From contig JAFEBS010000031.1 in NCBI GenBank assembly GCA_018242525.1, forward strand, positions 33,193 through 97,192: a stretch of 64,000 nucleotides of DNA. The letters are read 5' to 3'. The translations under genes were made by a program, and so were the position numbers. This document shows, piece by piece, positions 16,107 through 28,376 of this stretch. Under the pieces are notes generated by a model. The model was not told the origin of the DNA, ran no database searches, and saw only the letters and a list, made by a program, of their open reading frames with translations. This DNA comes from Planctomycetota bacterium. Lineage in GTDB: Bacteria > Planctomycetota > Planctomycetia > Planctomycetales > Planctomycetaceae. Every line of letters begins with the position of its first letter. Position 1 is the stretch's first letter.

Positions 16107-16556
16107 TCAGGCCAGCCAGCGGCAAAGGCGGGCGCAGCGATCCTGCGGATCGGGCGGGTCCCCGGGCGTCTGGGACCTGACCATCAGCACGCTCAGCAGA
16201 CGATCCTGCTGAACGGGTGTGATTCGATCAGGAATCGCGAGCAGGCTGATCACTGTCGTCAATTCCGTCCCACGCAGATTCGAAACCGCGATCGAATCGA
16301 CTCGAGTCTTGCATCGGCAGCAGGAAACGGGTTGAAGCTCAGCCGATCCAGTCGACACCTTCGTGATGGCCCGGCGCGCTGCACAACACGGCTTCATGGC
16401 AGCGGGGCGAGCGACAGCAGCCGAACAGCAGCGACGTGCTGTTTGGAGAACCGCCTGGCGTGAGCAGCAACAATTTCCCCACATCCACGTCGGCCACATC
16501 ATGGTGACCGCGAGCAGCAAGCCGATCAAACGATTGGCAAATAGGCCCGATGGCAT
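16107..16556 (-). CDS. Cys-rich exported hypothetical protein
   Basis: This 149-aa protein has a hydrophobic start (LFANRLIGLLLAVTMMWPTW) that looks like a signal peptide. Cysteine clusters follow: GNCCCS, RRCCS, KPCCAARR and SCCRCK. The C-terminal third carries no motif. The clusters suggest metal binding or disulfide formation. No family is recognised. It is on the same strand as the TRASH-like gene and upstream of it, so a shared metal role is possible. I chose the ATG at 16556 because it starts the hydrophobic segment. Confidence 0.5.
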   Translation of the reverse strand: MPSGLFANRLIGLLLAVTMMWPTWMWGNCCCSRQAVLQTARRCCSAAVARPAAMKPCCAARRAITKVSTGSAELQPVSCCRCKTRVDSIAVSNLRGTELTTVISLLAIPDRITPVQQDRLLSVLMVRSQTPGDPPDPQDRCARLCRWLA

Positions 16557-16657
16557 GGGTGTTGACCAGGGAACGGACGACAAACGGAAACCAACCGGCG
16601 ACGAACGGGCCGGTGGCGACGCGTGGATTGTAACAACATTCTCATTTGCGAGAAGAC

Positions 16658-17587
16658 TTATTTTGCCGGGACGGAGCCTGTTCGCTGTTTGACCCCTGCC
16701 AGAAACTTCTGAACAGCAGCCGTCACCAGGTTCACATCCGGCCCATAAACATCGTTGTGGTTGGTGTTGGGGAGCAGGACGAACTGCTTGGTGATTCCAG
16801 CCGACGACTTCTCAGGTGCCGCCGTAAACAGTTTCTTCCCAAGCTTTAACGGAACCACGACATCGCGTGCGCCATGCAGATGCAAGTAGGGACAGGTCAC
16901 GCGCCGGATCTGCTTTTCAGATTCAAACCGGTCGATCAGCAGCAGGCTGACCGGTAACGCCGGAAAATGGTAACGACCGGCATCGACCAGCGAACTGAAC
17001 GAAGACTGGATGATCAATCCTCCCGGTTCGACCCCTTCCGCACACAAATCGGCGGCCAGTCGTGTCGCCACACCGCCACCGAGTGACTCGCCATAGAGCA
17101 CGATCCGATGCGCGGGAACCTTTAATTCGCCGGTCGCAAAGTTCCAGACCGCGTGGGCGTCACGGATCAGATGAGTTTCCGTGGGTGAACCGTCGTTGTC
17201 GCCGAATCCGCGGTGATCGAAGATCATCGCGTCGGCGCCCCAATGACAAAGTGAATGCAACAAGTGCTGACGCATCGCCCGGTGACCACCGTTGCCCGGA
17301 AAGACGATGACCAGCGGGCGTCCCTGGGACAGCAACTTGGGCACATCGGGTTTTTCGGCGGACTTTCGTTCACTGCCCAGGGCGAGCCACCCGTGCAGGG
17401 TAAGCTTGTCGTGCGTCACGACCTCGATATCCGTCACCGCCTGAGCCAGGTCTGATTCCTGGGACAGCAACCAGTCGCTCTTGGTGGGATGGTAGATCAA
17501 CGAACGCTGAAACCAGGCAAACATGATGAGGGCCACCAGCACGAATCGAAACAGAAAGACGAAAAATCGCCAGCCTTTTTCAGCCAC
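16658..17587 (-). CDS. Membrane-anchored alpha/beta hydrolase
   Basis: This 309-aa protein has an N-terminal helix (FFVFLFRFVLVALIMFAWF) followed by a hydrolase fold of the FrsA/YqiA-like S33 group. It shows the oxyanion-side PLVIVFPGNGGH, the nucleophile in YGESLGGG, an acid in HGARDVVVP and a catalytic His in NTNHNDVY. The substrate is unknown; an esterase or peptidase acting at the membrane is likely. A GTG at 17587 has AAAGGA eight bases upstream, so I prefer it over the ATG at 17668, which would add 27 polar residues without a clear ribosome-binding site. Confidence 0.83.
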   Translation of the reverse strand: MAEKGWRFFVFLFRFVLVALIMFAWFQRSLIYHPTKSDWLLSQESDLAQAVTDIEVVTHDKLTLHGWLALGSERKSAEKPDVPKLLSQGRPLVIVFPGNGGHRAMRQHLLHSLCHWGADAMIFDHRGFGDNDGSPTETHLIRDAHAVWNFATGELKVPAHRIVLYGESLGGGVATRLAADLCAEGVEPGGLIIQSSFSSLVDAGRYHFPALPVSLLLIDRFESEKQIRRVTCPYLHLHGARDVVVPLKLGKKLFTAAPEKSSAGITKQFVLLPNTNHNDVYGPDVNLVTAAVQKFLAGVKQRTGSVPAK

Positions 17588-18150
17588 GGTTCGCTTCCTT
17601 TGAAAGACGAGAGGTCGCGGTGGACTTCCCGCCGGTTCGATCCCATCAGGCATGCGACGCTTCAGCATCGTAGGACGTTTCGTAGTTCAAGGAAATCCAG
17701 TAGGGTTGTGATGCCAGGGAATTGATCCGTCAGCGACGCACACCTCCCCAATCAGTGATTCATTCAACGCAAAGGCGCAATGACGCAGGAGATTCCCGTC
17801 CATCCTCTTTGCGCCCTTGCGTCTCCGCGTCTTGGCGTTGATGGGCATTCGGTTTCGCTCGGTTTATCCGTGTGATATCCGACTTTCATCCGTGGCGGTC
17901 AGTGAATCATTCGGGTAAGACTTCGCGAAGCAAGGATAACGGGATCACGACCTGCTGGCGACGTCCGCGCGTATTGCCTCGATCCGCGCGACGTTGACCG
18001 GTCCATCGCGCGCGAGGGATGGAAGGGTCGGCTCACAATCTCAAATCGCCGGGGCGTTGCTTTCTATTGACTGGTCCGAGGCGAAACTGGATTCATTCAT
18101 CATCTCCTGACTGCGTTTTACGCGTCTGTTTTGGAAGTATCGCCGTCACC
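17588..18150. other. Intergenic region with degenerate repeat remnants
   Basis: No gene is supported here. A degenerate inverted repeat lies at 17764-17851 (AACGCAAAGGCGCAATGACG with CTTTGCGCCCTTGCG and CGTCTTGGCGTTGA), a type of repeat seen widely in bacterial intergenic DNA. Fragments near 17866 resemble the ATCCGTG remnants at 13440 and 34270. Confidence 0.5.
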
Positions 18151-18885
18151 ATGGAAGTCTTACCTGTGCTGGATTTGCTGAACGGCGTTGTCGTTCGCGG
18201 AGTGGCGGGGCGACGCAGCGAATACCGGCCGCTGCAGACCCGGTTGACGACCAGCATTCAACCGCTCGATGTGGCCTGGGCCCTGCGCGCCGAGTATGGC
18301 TTTCAGCAATTCTATGTCGCGGACCTGGATGCGATCCTGCACGACCGTCCCAATTGGGGTCTCTATCGCCAATTGATCGATGACGGCTGCCAACTGCGGA
18401 TCGATGCCGGTGTGAACAGCGCGGACCAGTCCCTGGCGATCCAGCATTGCGGCGCGGAACCGATCATTGGCCTGGAATCGTGCCCCGGTCCGGACATGCT
18501 GTCCAAAATCGTCTCCGGTTGTCACGGCAGTCTCACATTCAGCCTGGATCTGAAGGCCGGATGCCCGCTGCTGCCGGTGGGCGGCGCAGGCTGGTGTCTG
18601 GAACCACTGCAAATCGTGCGGCAGGTGAGGGAGTGTGGTGTCACCCGATTGATCGTGCTCGATCTGGCGGACGTGGGAACCTCGAATGGCGGGCAAACCG
18701 AAGACTTGTGCCGTTCCATCCTGAAGTCGTCCCCCGAGATCCAGTTGACCTGCGGGGGCGGAGTGCGCGGTGTTGATGACCTGCGTCGACTGCGTCTGAC
18801 GGGTGCAGCCAGCGTTCTGGTGGCATCAGCCCTGCATGATGGTCGGTTGTCACCGCAGGACGTCGCTCGGGCGTGCATCGAGTGA
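18151..18885 (+). CDS. HisA/HisF-like TIM-barrel protein
   Basis: This 244-aa barrel opens VLPVLDLLNGVVVRGVAG, the HisA-type first strand with its catalytic Asp. It keeps FSLDLKAG in the middle and CGGGVRGVDDL near the end, the phosphate-binding half. The sequence VRGVAGRRSEYRP differs from true HisA and resembles the HisA-like proteins found with tetrahydromethanopterin-linked C1 genes in planctomycetes and methylotrophs. That link is from memory. No other his or C1 gene is adjacent. The ATG at 18151 is the only start that preserves the first strand without an odd N-terminal tail. Confidence 0.82.
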   Translation: MEVLPVLDLLNGVVVRGVAGRRSEYRPLQTRLTTSIQPLDVAWALRAEYGFQQFYVADLDAILHDRPNWGLYRQLIDDGCQLRIDAGVNSADQSLAIQHCGAEPIIGLESCPGPDMLSKIVSGCHGSLTFSLDLKAGCPLLPVGGAGWCLEPLQIVRQVRECGVTRLIVLDLADVGTSNGGQTEDLCRSILKSSPEIQLTCGGGVRGVDDLRRLRLTGAASVLVASALHDGRLSPQDVARACIE

Positions 18886-19129
18886 TCGTCGCATCCTTCA
18901 GTGCCACCGACTGTTACGGCGCGGGCAGTGAGATCGCCACGAGTTCAGTCTAATTGCGGTTGGCGATGCCGAAACGCAGGTCGGGCGGCACTCTCGCTCG
19001 CTGCCTTTTTGCCCGTGCTTCTGCTAGAATCACCGTCTTGAAAATCGGATAATTCAGGATTTATGGCGGGCGAGACGATCTGGTGTTCTCGTTCGCTTCA
19101 AACCACCCTTCGGAAAGCATCAGACCACC
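18886..19129. other. Gap upstream of dnaN
   Basis: This 244-bp gap probably carries the dnaN promoter. I see no clear DnaA-box cluster (TTATCCACA) and no dnaA gene, so an origin is not supported here. Confidence 0.5.
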
Positions 19130-20242
19130 ATGCAGCTCACCTGCCAGCGAGCATCGCTCACCAGCGCTTTTCAAACTGTGGCCGGCGTGGTCCCGTCGCG
19201 TACGACCAAGGACATTTTGAAGAATGTCAAGCTGCAGGTGGCCGGCGGCAAAGTGACATTGATCGGTACCGACAGCGAAATCGGCATGCGTTGTGACGTT
19301 CCCGATGTCGTGGCCGAATCGTCGGGCGAAGCCCTGCTGCCGACCGCACGCGTGCTGTCCGTACTGCGGGAACTGACCGATGACGTGGTGAAACTGGAAA
19401 TCACCAGCGACGCCATCTGGATCCGCTGTGGCTACAGTGAGTTTCGCCTGTCGGCCGAAGATCCCGCCGACTTTCCGCCCGTGGCCACGTTCGGCGATGA
19501 AGAGTATTTCTCGCTGACAGCGGGGACCCTGCGTCAGTTGATCCGACGGACGATTTTCGCCACCGATACCGAAAGCACGCGCTACGCCCTGGGGGGGATT
19601 CAGATTGAATTCACGCCGGAGCGGGCGACGTTTGCCGCGACGGACAGTCGACGCCTGGCGGTGGTCTCGGGCGACTGCAAGGTGGTCGGTTCCGCTCCGC
19701 TCCCAGCCTCACCGCCCGTGGTTCCGTCCAAGGCGATGACGCTGATCGAGCGCAGCCTGACCGATGGGGAAGCGGAAGTCCACATCGCCATTCACCCCAA
19801 CGACATCGCCGTTCGTTGCGGTGGAACCACGATCACCAGCCAACTGGTCCAGGGTCGGTTCCCCGACTGGCGCAAGGTGGTGCCGACCTCGTTCTCGGCG
19901 AAAATCGACATGGTGGTGGCACCGTTCTATGGTGCGATCCGCCAGGCGATGATTGTCACCAGCGAAGAGAGCCGGGGAGTCGACTTCATCTTTACCACGG
20001 GAACTCTGAAGCTCAGCAGCCAGGCGGCGGATATCGGACAGTCCAAGGTCGAAATGCCGATCGCCTACGATGGCGAAGAGGTGAAGATCACCTTCGACCC
20101 CCGCTACGTGGCGGATTTCCTGAAGTCCCTGGACAGCGGCTCGCCGTTCCGGTTCCAACTGATTTCCCACGAAGATCCGGCCGTGCTGACGTCCGAAGAC
20201 AACTACACCTACGTCATCATGCCGCTGTCCCGTGATCGTTGA
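19130..20242 (+). CDS. dnaN: DNA polymerase III beta sliding clamp
   Basis: This 370-aa product has the three-domain beta-clamp layout. It starts MQLTCQRASLTSAFQTVAGV, has GTDSEIGMRCDVPDV, KAMTLIERSL and GRFPDWRKVVP, and ends with YTYVIMPLSRDR, close to the usual VMPMRL-type C-terminus. The clamp dimer tethers polymerase III to DNA. The gene overlaps the next gene by 11 bp if that gene uses its GTG, and gyrB follows, so this is a replication gene cluster. The usual neighbour dnaA is not in the window. Confidence 0.97.
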   Translation: MQLTCQRASLTSAFQTVAGVVPSRTTKDILKNVKLQVAGGKVTLIGTDSEIGMRCDVPDVVAESSGEALLPTARVLSVLRELTDDVVKLEITSDAIWIRCGYSEFRLSAEDPADFPPVATFGDEEYFSLTAGTLRQLIRRTIFATDTESTRYALGGIQIEFTPERATFAATDSRRLAVVSGDCKVVGSAPLPASPPVVPSKAMTLIERSLTDGEAEVHIAIHPNDIAVRCGGTTITSQLVQGRFPDWRKVVPTSFSAKIDMVVAPFYGAIRQAMIVTSEESRGVDFIFTTGTLKLSSQAADIGQSKVEMPIAYDGEEVKITFDPRYVADFLKSLDSGSPFRFQLISHEDPAVLTSEDNYTYVIMPLSRDR

Positions 20243-20609
20243 CCAGGAATCGTCGGCGGGCGTCGTTCCCGCCGGATGCCTGGTCTGGCCCTCGGATGTT
20301 TCGCCCATGTCCCAAGAACCTCAACCGCTTTCCACAGCGCTCGCCGAATTGATCGCGCTGCGCGGGTTTGCGCGGGTTCGCAGTGACGACGAACTGCGAA
20401 CGGCGTGGAAGCGGGCCGCCGGGGACGAACTGGCGGCACAGGCCCGGCCGCTGCAACTGACCCGCGGTGTCCTGACGATTGCGGTCTCCAGCGCACCGCT
20501 GCTGAACGAACTCGCGGCCTTTCAGTCCGCAGACCTGCTGGCTCGATTGAAACAACTGGTTCCCCACTTGAACGTGAAAAGTTTGAAGTTTCGACTGAAT
20601 GGAATGTAG
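20232..20609 (+). CDS. dciA: DUF721 / DciA-like replicative helicase loader
   Basis: This protein of up to 125 aa carries the DUF721 (DciA) pattern: LSTALAELIALRGFARVRSD, LRTAWKRAAGDELAAQARPL, GVLTIAVSSAPLLNELAAF and LLARLKQLVPH near the end. DciA loads or stimulates the DnaB helicase in bacteria that lack DnaC/DnaI. It is placed between dnaN and gyrB. A GTG at 20232 overlaps dnaN by 11 bp, which suggests translational coupling. An ATG at 20307 (MSQEPQPLST) would give a 100-aa protein that keeps the whole domain. Confidence 0.85.
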   Translation: MIVDQESSAGVVPAGCLVWPSDVSPMSQEPQPLSTALAELIALRGFARVRSDDELRTAWKRAAGDELAAQARPLQLTRGVLTIAVSSAPLLNELAAFQSADLLARLKQLVPHLNVKSLKFRLNGM

Positions 20610-20653
20610 ATGCCGTGGTTTTCGCGGCACGCGAACCTTCACTCCGCTGACCT

Positions 20654-23167
<2,514 letters not shown>

Positions 23168-23179
23168 GGACGGACAGAT

Positions 23180-23267
23180 GGGTGGCTGTGGTCGGTCGCT
23201 TTGGACCGCCCACAGAGCTTCGTGGCAAGCTGGGGGCTCGAAGACTCGACCCCAGCCATACCGCCGT
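23180..23267. repeat. 88-bp direct repeat, copy 1, upstream of the WD40 gene
   Basis: The 88-bp element shares almost every base with 24639-24726. It contains the hairpin core CTGGGGGCTCGAAGACTCGA followed by CCCCAG. The core recurs near 30905 in a less complete form. It starts 13 bp after the gyrB stop. Confidence 0.85.
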
Positions 23268-23411
23268 CTTGCTTGGCGACAAAGGGAGCCGAGGCTGCTG
23301 TTTTCGAGAGGCAGTTCGACTTGGAATGAGGGCACGACCTTCATTAGAATTCGAGTGTCTGGCGTGACAACCATTCTGTCGAGCACCAACGGACGATCAG
23401 CGAGAGCCATC

Positions 23412-24461
23412 ATGATTCATGGGATTCGCGCGGCTGTGGCGATGAGTGTGGTCTGTTTCGTGATCCGCGTGGTGGTGGCGGCTGAACCGGCCGGCACTGC
23501 GGTTCCGATCGGGGCGGCCAACGCTCAGCGACTGGTACCGGTGGGTGAAGTGAAAATGCGTGCCCACCGGATCGTGCGCGGGCCCGGGGTCGGTGAGTTG
23601 ACGATCCTGGATTCGGGCCAGTCCGTCGAGATTGTCCGGGATTCCGACCTGCGGACATTGCGATCGATTCTCAAGGTGCGACAGCCCGTGGATATCGGCA
23701 TCAGTCCGGACGGGAAACGAGTGGCCTGGAATGAGCGATACAAGTCCTCGTATTGGATCGAAAACACCGAAAGCGGCGAACGCCTGGAACTCGATACTGG
23801 CCCGAATCCCGGTGGCGTTGCGTTCAGCCCCGACGGTAAGTGGATCGCGATCGGGACAATGCATTGGTCGGAGGCCGTCGAGGGGGATGGCTATGCCGAG
23901 ATTTGTCTCTACGATCTCACTGGCCGGTTGATCCGGACCCTGGAGCGAGCCCGCCCCGGATATCTGCGGCCTGTGTTCAGTCCCGACGGAAAAACCCTGA
24001 TGGAGGGGAATCGGAACGATGTCACGCGGTTGTTTGACGTACCAACCGGGAAGTTATTGCAGACCTTTCACGGGAAAATGACCCAGGACAATGCTTTCAG
24101 TCCGGATGGCAAACGGGTCGCGGCCGGGTACGTGGATGGAACATTCGCCATCTGGGATGTGGCGACAGGTGCTCGATTGCATCAGGGATCGTCGGGATGC
24201 CGGGAAACCTATTCGGTCGACTGGAGCCCACGGGGCGATTTGCTGGTGACGTCCGGGGATGCGGGCCCCGTCACGATTTGGGAAACGAAAACATTCGCGA
24301 AAGTCCGGGAACTGGCCGCTCCAATCTGGGTGATCCAGGCCCGGTTCACCGCCGACGGATCGCGACTGCTCGTCTCAAGCAGTTCGGATGTCTACGCGAA
24401 ACAGGATCGCAAGGTGACTCTCTGGGCGATTCCCGACGGTGGAAGAAAGTTGCCAGATTAG
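23412..24461 (+). CDS. Exported WD40-repeat protein
   Basis: This 349-aa protein has a signal peptide (IRAAVAMSVVCFVIRVVVAA) and a beta-propeller built of WD40-like blades. The blade marks are ISPDGKRVAWNE, FSPDGKWIAIGT, FSPDGKTLMEG, FSPDGKRVAAGY, WSPRGDLLVTSG and FTADGSRLLVSS. It is a non-enzymatic scaffold or binding protein, partner unknown. The ATG at 23412 starts the signal peptide. An 88-bp direct repeat flanks the gene on both sides (23180 and 24639), as if the gene sits in a repeat-bounded cassette. Confidence 0.82.
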   Translation: MIHGIRAAVAMSVVCFVIRVVVAAEPAGTAVPIGAANAQRLVPVGEVKMRAHRIVRGPGVGELTILDSGQSVEIVRDSDLRTLRSILKVRQPVDIGISPDGKRVAWNERYKSSYWIENTESGERLELDTGPNPGGVAFSPDGKWIAIGTMHWSEAVEGDGYAEICLYDLTGRLIRTLERARPGYLRPVFSPDGKTLMEGNRNDVTRLFDVPTGKLLQTFHGKMTQDNAFSPDGKRVAAGYVDGTFAIWDVATGARLHQGSSGCRETYSVDWSPRGDLLVTSGDAGPVTIWETKTFAKVRELAAPIWVIQARFTADGSRLLVSSSSDVYAKQDRKVTLWAIPDGGRKLPD

Positions 24462-24478
24462 TTGTCCGTCCGGAGTTC

Positions 24479-24736
24479 ACCACAGAGGCACTGAGGGCAT
24501 GGAGGTGAAGAAGGGCATCTCGGGGGTGGCATTTTCGATCGACTCTGCAGATTTCGTCTGTGAAGTATCGGCGGGGAGCGGATTGAGAGGACGGGGTTCT
24601 TCACAGTGTCCTCCGTGGTGCAGGTCCTTTCTTCGGCCGGGTGGCTGTGATCGGTCGCTTTGGACCGCCCACAGAGCTTCATGGCAAGCTGGGGGCTCGA
24701 AGACTCGACCCCAGCCACACCGCCGCAGTAACAGGC
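24479..24736. repeat. Composite repeat block, including the second 88-bp repeat (24639-24726)
   Basis: Positions 24639-24726 are the second copy of the 88-bp repeat. The preceding stretch (TTCACCACAGAGGCACTGAG near 24476) resembles 25553-25650 and is repeat-derived. The block ends a few bases before the stop of the LTXXQ-like gene. Confidence 0.75.
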
Positions 24737-24740
24737 CCGA

Positions 24741-25301
24741 TTATTCGGGTTTGACGGGCGGTTTTGCGGCGAGCATCGCTTCGAGTTTTTCGAGTCTGGC
24801 TTTCAAGTCTTTGACTTCCTCTTCCAACTTCTGGATGCGGTCTCGCTCGGGTGACGTTCGCGGGAATTGACGTGGCGATGCCTCGAGTTCCTTTTTGCGA
24901 GTTTCCCAGATCGCGACTTGTTCCGCATTCAAGACGGCGAGCACCTTGTCTTCTATCTCTTTGATCAGGGGGAGCATTTCCGAGAGCGGCCTGCGGGTCA
25001 CCGGAGCATCAGGCGTGGCTCCGGGGCGTATCGCAGATCGGAACAATTCCAGACGTTCGTTTTCCAATTCCTTCAGACGCGCCCGCTGTTCGTCCGTCAG
25101 TTTCAGTTTCGCGGCGAATTCTTCGCGACGCAGTTCGCTGGCCAGGCTGGGGCTCTGGCCAAAGCCACCTCGAGCCCGTGGGTTGCTCGGAACGGGTTGT
25201 CCAGGTCCTGCTTCTGGAGGCTGGGCCACGGCGACTTCGGCCACCAGCAGAAATCCCGCGATCATTCCCGCCCGCCAGAGTCCGCATTGAATCTGCTGCA
25301 T
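24741..25301 (-). CDS. Exported LTXXQ-like coiled-coil protein
   Basis: This 186-aa protein has a signal peptide (LWRAGMIAGFLLVAEVAVAQ), a Gly/Pro linker, and then a helical domain. The domain has the LTDEQRARLKELENE motif of Spy/CpxP-like (LTXXQ) periplasmic proteins and MLPLIKEIEDKVLAVLNAEQ. It ends with a coiled coil (IQKLEEEVKDLKARLEKLEA). Such proteins are periplasmic stress or chaperone-type proteins; the target here is unknown. GGAG six bases upstream favours the ATG at 25301. Repeats flank the gene on both sides, and a fragment of a related gene lies at 30735-30822. Confidence 0.75.
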   Translation of the reverse strand: MQQIQCGLWRAGMIAGFLLVAEVAVAQPPEAGPGQPVPSNPRARGGFGQSPSLASELRREEFAAKLKLTDEQRARLKELENERLELFRSAIRPGATPDAPVTRRPLSEMLPLIKEIEDKVLAVLNAEQVAIWETRKKELEASPRQFPRTSPERDRIQKLEEEVKDLKARLEKLEAMLAAKPPVKPE

Positions 25302-25702
25302 GATCTGCTCCATTTTGAAAATGATGCCCACGAATCAATTTAAACGGGAATGTTCGCCACGGATGGCACGGATTTTCACACATCAGAATACCAGGACACG
25401 AGATTCGGGCCAAAACATTTTACAAATGGTTTTGCATGAATTGCCGGGCGATCCGCGGTCGAACTGGCTCGCCAGTATGACCTGTTTCCCGATGCTCGCC
25501 CGTGTCTTCATTCCGAACTCAGGTGAGTTTTTCCCACCTCGGCCGGCCTGGATTCACCACGGAGGCACGGAGGTGAAGCAGGGCAGATTTGGGGCGGCGT
25601 TTCGATCGACTCAGCAAATCTCGACCCCAGCCACGCCGCCGTGTCTGCGTGGTGCAGGTCTTTTCTTCGATTTGGAGCGTAGGGTGAGTCTGTCCGACCC
25701 GT
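25302..25702. other. Repeat-rich gap between the LTXXQ gene and the response regulator
   Basis: No gene is supported. The sequence around 25497 (CCCGTGTCTTCATTCCGAAC followed by TCAGG) is close to 30822-30850. Positions 25553-25660 resemble 24476-24630 (ACCACGGAGGCACGGAG) and end in CTCGACCCCAGCCACGCCGC, the right half of the 88-bp repeat core. Confidence 0.6.
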
Positions 25703-26362
25703 TCATCCCGCGGTTTCGCTAAGCAAACCTGTGTCCGTTACGTACTTCACAAATTCCGCGGTCGATTTCAAACCGATTTTTTCGGAGATCCGAGCCTTGT
25801 AGGTTGCGACCGTCTTGGCACTGATATCCAGCTTTTCGGCAACCTCCAGATTTGAAAACCCGCGTCCCAGCAGTACAAGAACTTCAGTTTCGCGATCGCT
25901 CAATTGCACGGTACCGCCCGGAAGTGTTGCCTGAGCATAGATTTCAGACGTGGCTGCCGGATTGTCGAGATCGATAAAAATGCGGCCGTTGGCCACTGCC
26001 CGGATTGCCGCCAGCAAATCAAACTCGCTGACGGTCTTGACCACGTACCCAGTCGCGCCCGCGGCGAGCGCCGAGCGTGCGTACGATCCGGCATCGTGCA
26101 TCGTCAACACCAGTACACGCGGGCTTTCTGGCCGTTGGTGGAGCATTCGCACCAATTCCAGACTTCCACCGCCCGGCAGCGACAGATCCAACACCAGGAC
26201 ATTCGGAGTGGACTCATCAATGATCTTCATGACATCCCGCGTTGTCGCTGCTTCGGCCACGACAATCATGTCTTCCTGATGATTAATCAATGCCTTCAGG
26301 CCGGCACGAACGACGGCATGATCGTCCATCAGCATCACGCGAATCGGGGGCGTCACAGTCAT
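25703..26362 (-). CDS. NarL/FixJ-type response regulator
   Basis: This 219-aa response regulator has a receiver domain with the phosphorylated Asp in VLVLDLSLPGG (about residue 56) and DDHAVVRAGLKAL at the start. A LuxR-type helix-turn-helix follows (LSDRETEVLVLLGRGFSNLEVA near 150-172). Its ATG overlaps the kinase TGA in the ATGA arrangement, and AAGGAG lies inside the kinase gene, so the two are translationally coupled. Likely targets are unknown; the DUF1559 gene lies just beyond the kinase gene. Confidence 0.95.
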   Translation of the reverse strand: MTVTPPIRVMLMDDHAVVRAGLKALINHQEDMIVVAEAATTRDVMKIIDESTPNVLVLDLSLPGGGSLELVRMLHQRPESPRVLVLTMHDAGSYARSALAAGATGYVVKTVSEFDLLAAIRAVANGRIFIDLDNPAATSEIYAQATLPGGTVQLSDRETEVLVLLGRGFSNLEVAEKLDISAKTVATYKARISEKIGLKSTAEFVKYVTDTGLLSETAG

Positions 26363-27246
26363 CGCTCCTTGGCGGGTATTTGAACACTCAGTTGCGTCCC
26401 CTGGCCCTTTTCCGACTTGATCGTCAGTCTCCCACCCAGCAGGGTCGCACGTTCCTTCATGCTTGTCAGGCCAAGCTGCCGCCCGTTATGGCCCTCCAGA
26501 TACTGCTCTGGAATGCCGCAGCCATTGTCGCGGACATCCAGCTCGACGGTGTCGTCGTTGAATCGGATCGAGACACTCGCTCTTGTGGCGTGCGAATGCT
26601 TGACGATGTTTGTGATCGCTTCCTGGGCGATCCGGAAGACTGCAGTCTCCACGGGGTCCGCCAATCGTCGGTCCCCAATGTGAGAAGTATCCAGCGTGAT
26701 TTGAATGGGCTGATTCTCGCGACAATCGACAATGATCGCCTCCAGAGCGGGCCCCAATCCAAGATCGTCGAGCAGGCTCGGACGCAGCCCCAGTGCCAAT
26801 CGCTTGACATCAAGCAACGTTGTCCGCGCCACCTGGCACAGCCGTTCCAGGCGGCGAGTATTCTCGGGATCGCCGCATAACGGAGCAGCCGACGCCAGGC
26901 CGGACACGAGCAAGGTCAGCGACTGACCGACTCCATCGTGAAGATCAGAGGCAATGTGCCGCCGTTCCGATTCCGTACGATCAAAATACTCCGCCAGAAA
27001 CTCGGCTCTAAGTTTGTTGGTCCTGCGGAGCGGTCGTTCGATGAACCACCATAGCAGTGGTGCCACGCTGACGGTCAACAGGAATGAATCCACGATCGCG
27101 CCAAATTCGACAGTGGACTCGGCAGGCAACAGAACGGGCAACGCCAACATGACCGCGGCCTCGGTCACAGAGACAACCGCAACCACCAGCAACCAGACCC
27201 GCAACGGTGAATGCGTGATGATACGACTTTGTAACCATGCATTCAT
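26359..27246 (-). CDS. NarX-type sensor histidine kinase
   Basis: This 295-aa membrane kinase has two N-terminal hydrophobic segments (LRVWLLVVAVVSVTEAAVML and a second near IVDSFLLTVSVAPLLWW). The HisKA_3 box has the phosphorylated His in ASDLHDGVGQSLTLL (about residue 104). The HATPase domain follows with EAITNIVKHS, VRDNGCGIP and GLTSMKERATLLGG. No large periplasmic sensor domain is visible, so the signal is probably sensed in or near the membrane. The ATG at 27246 has GAGGA upstream. It is paired with the adjacent response regulator. Confidence 0.93.
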   Translation of the reverse strand: MNAWLQSRIITHSPLRVWLLVVAVVSVTEAAVMLALPVLLPAESTVEFGAIVDSFLLTVSVAPLLWWFIERPLRRTNKLRAEFLAEYFDRTESERRHIASDLHDGVGQSLTLLVSGLASAAPLCGDPENTRRLERLCQVARTTLLDVKRLALGLRPSLLDDLGLGPALEAIIVDCRENQPIQITLDTSHIGDRRLADPVETAVFRIAQEAITNIVKHSHATRASVSIRFNDDTVELDVRDNGCGIPEQYLEGHNGRQLGLTSMKERATLLGGRLTIKSEKGQGTQLSVQIPAKER

Positions 27247-27389
27247 GAAGGTTGTCCTCGGCCAACACGACGCCATCTTCACTTCTGGACACGGATGTCC
27301 GAAGTCTAGTTTAGTGCCGCAGGACGAACGGCGATAGCGACTGGCCGGCCGGCCGCAGATTTCCGCAAAGTGCGTCCGCGGGTGTCAAA

Positions 27390-28229
<840 letters not shown>

Positions 28230-28280
28230 GAATCCATCCTTTTAATAAGGAGCGATTACGACGAATGAACCTGAAACGCA

Positions 28281-28309
28281 GGGGGAGTGGTGTCCAACAC
28301 CACTCCCCC
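28281..28309. terminator. Strong hairpin with 12-bp stem
   Basis: GGGGGAGTGGTG (28281-28292) pairs perfectly with CACCACTCCCCC (28298-28309) around a 5-base loop. It lies between the stop of the small secreted-protein gene and the DUF1559 start. It may terminate the former on the minus strand, though the following sequence has no clear T-run. Confidence 0.55.
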
Positions 28310-28376
28310 GTCAGGACATTTCAGCCTCGAAGCCGTTTGATCGGGGAAAACCGCGAAAGTTTTCGTCCGGTCAAAT

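Noticed and set aside
18886..19129. Possible replication origin upstream of dnaN
   Set aside because: I see no cluster of TTATCCACA-like boxes and no dnaA. A skew analysis would be needed.
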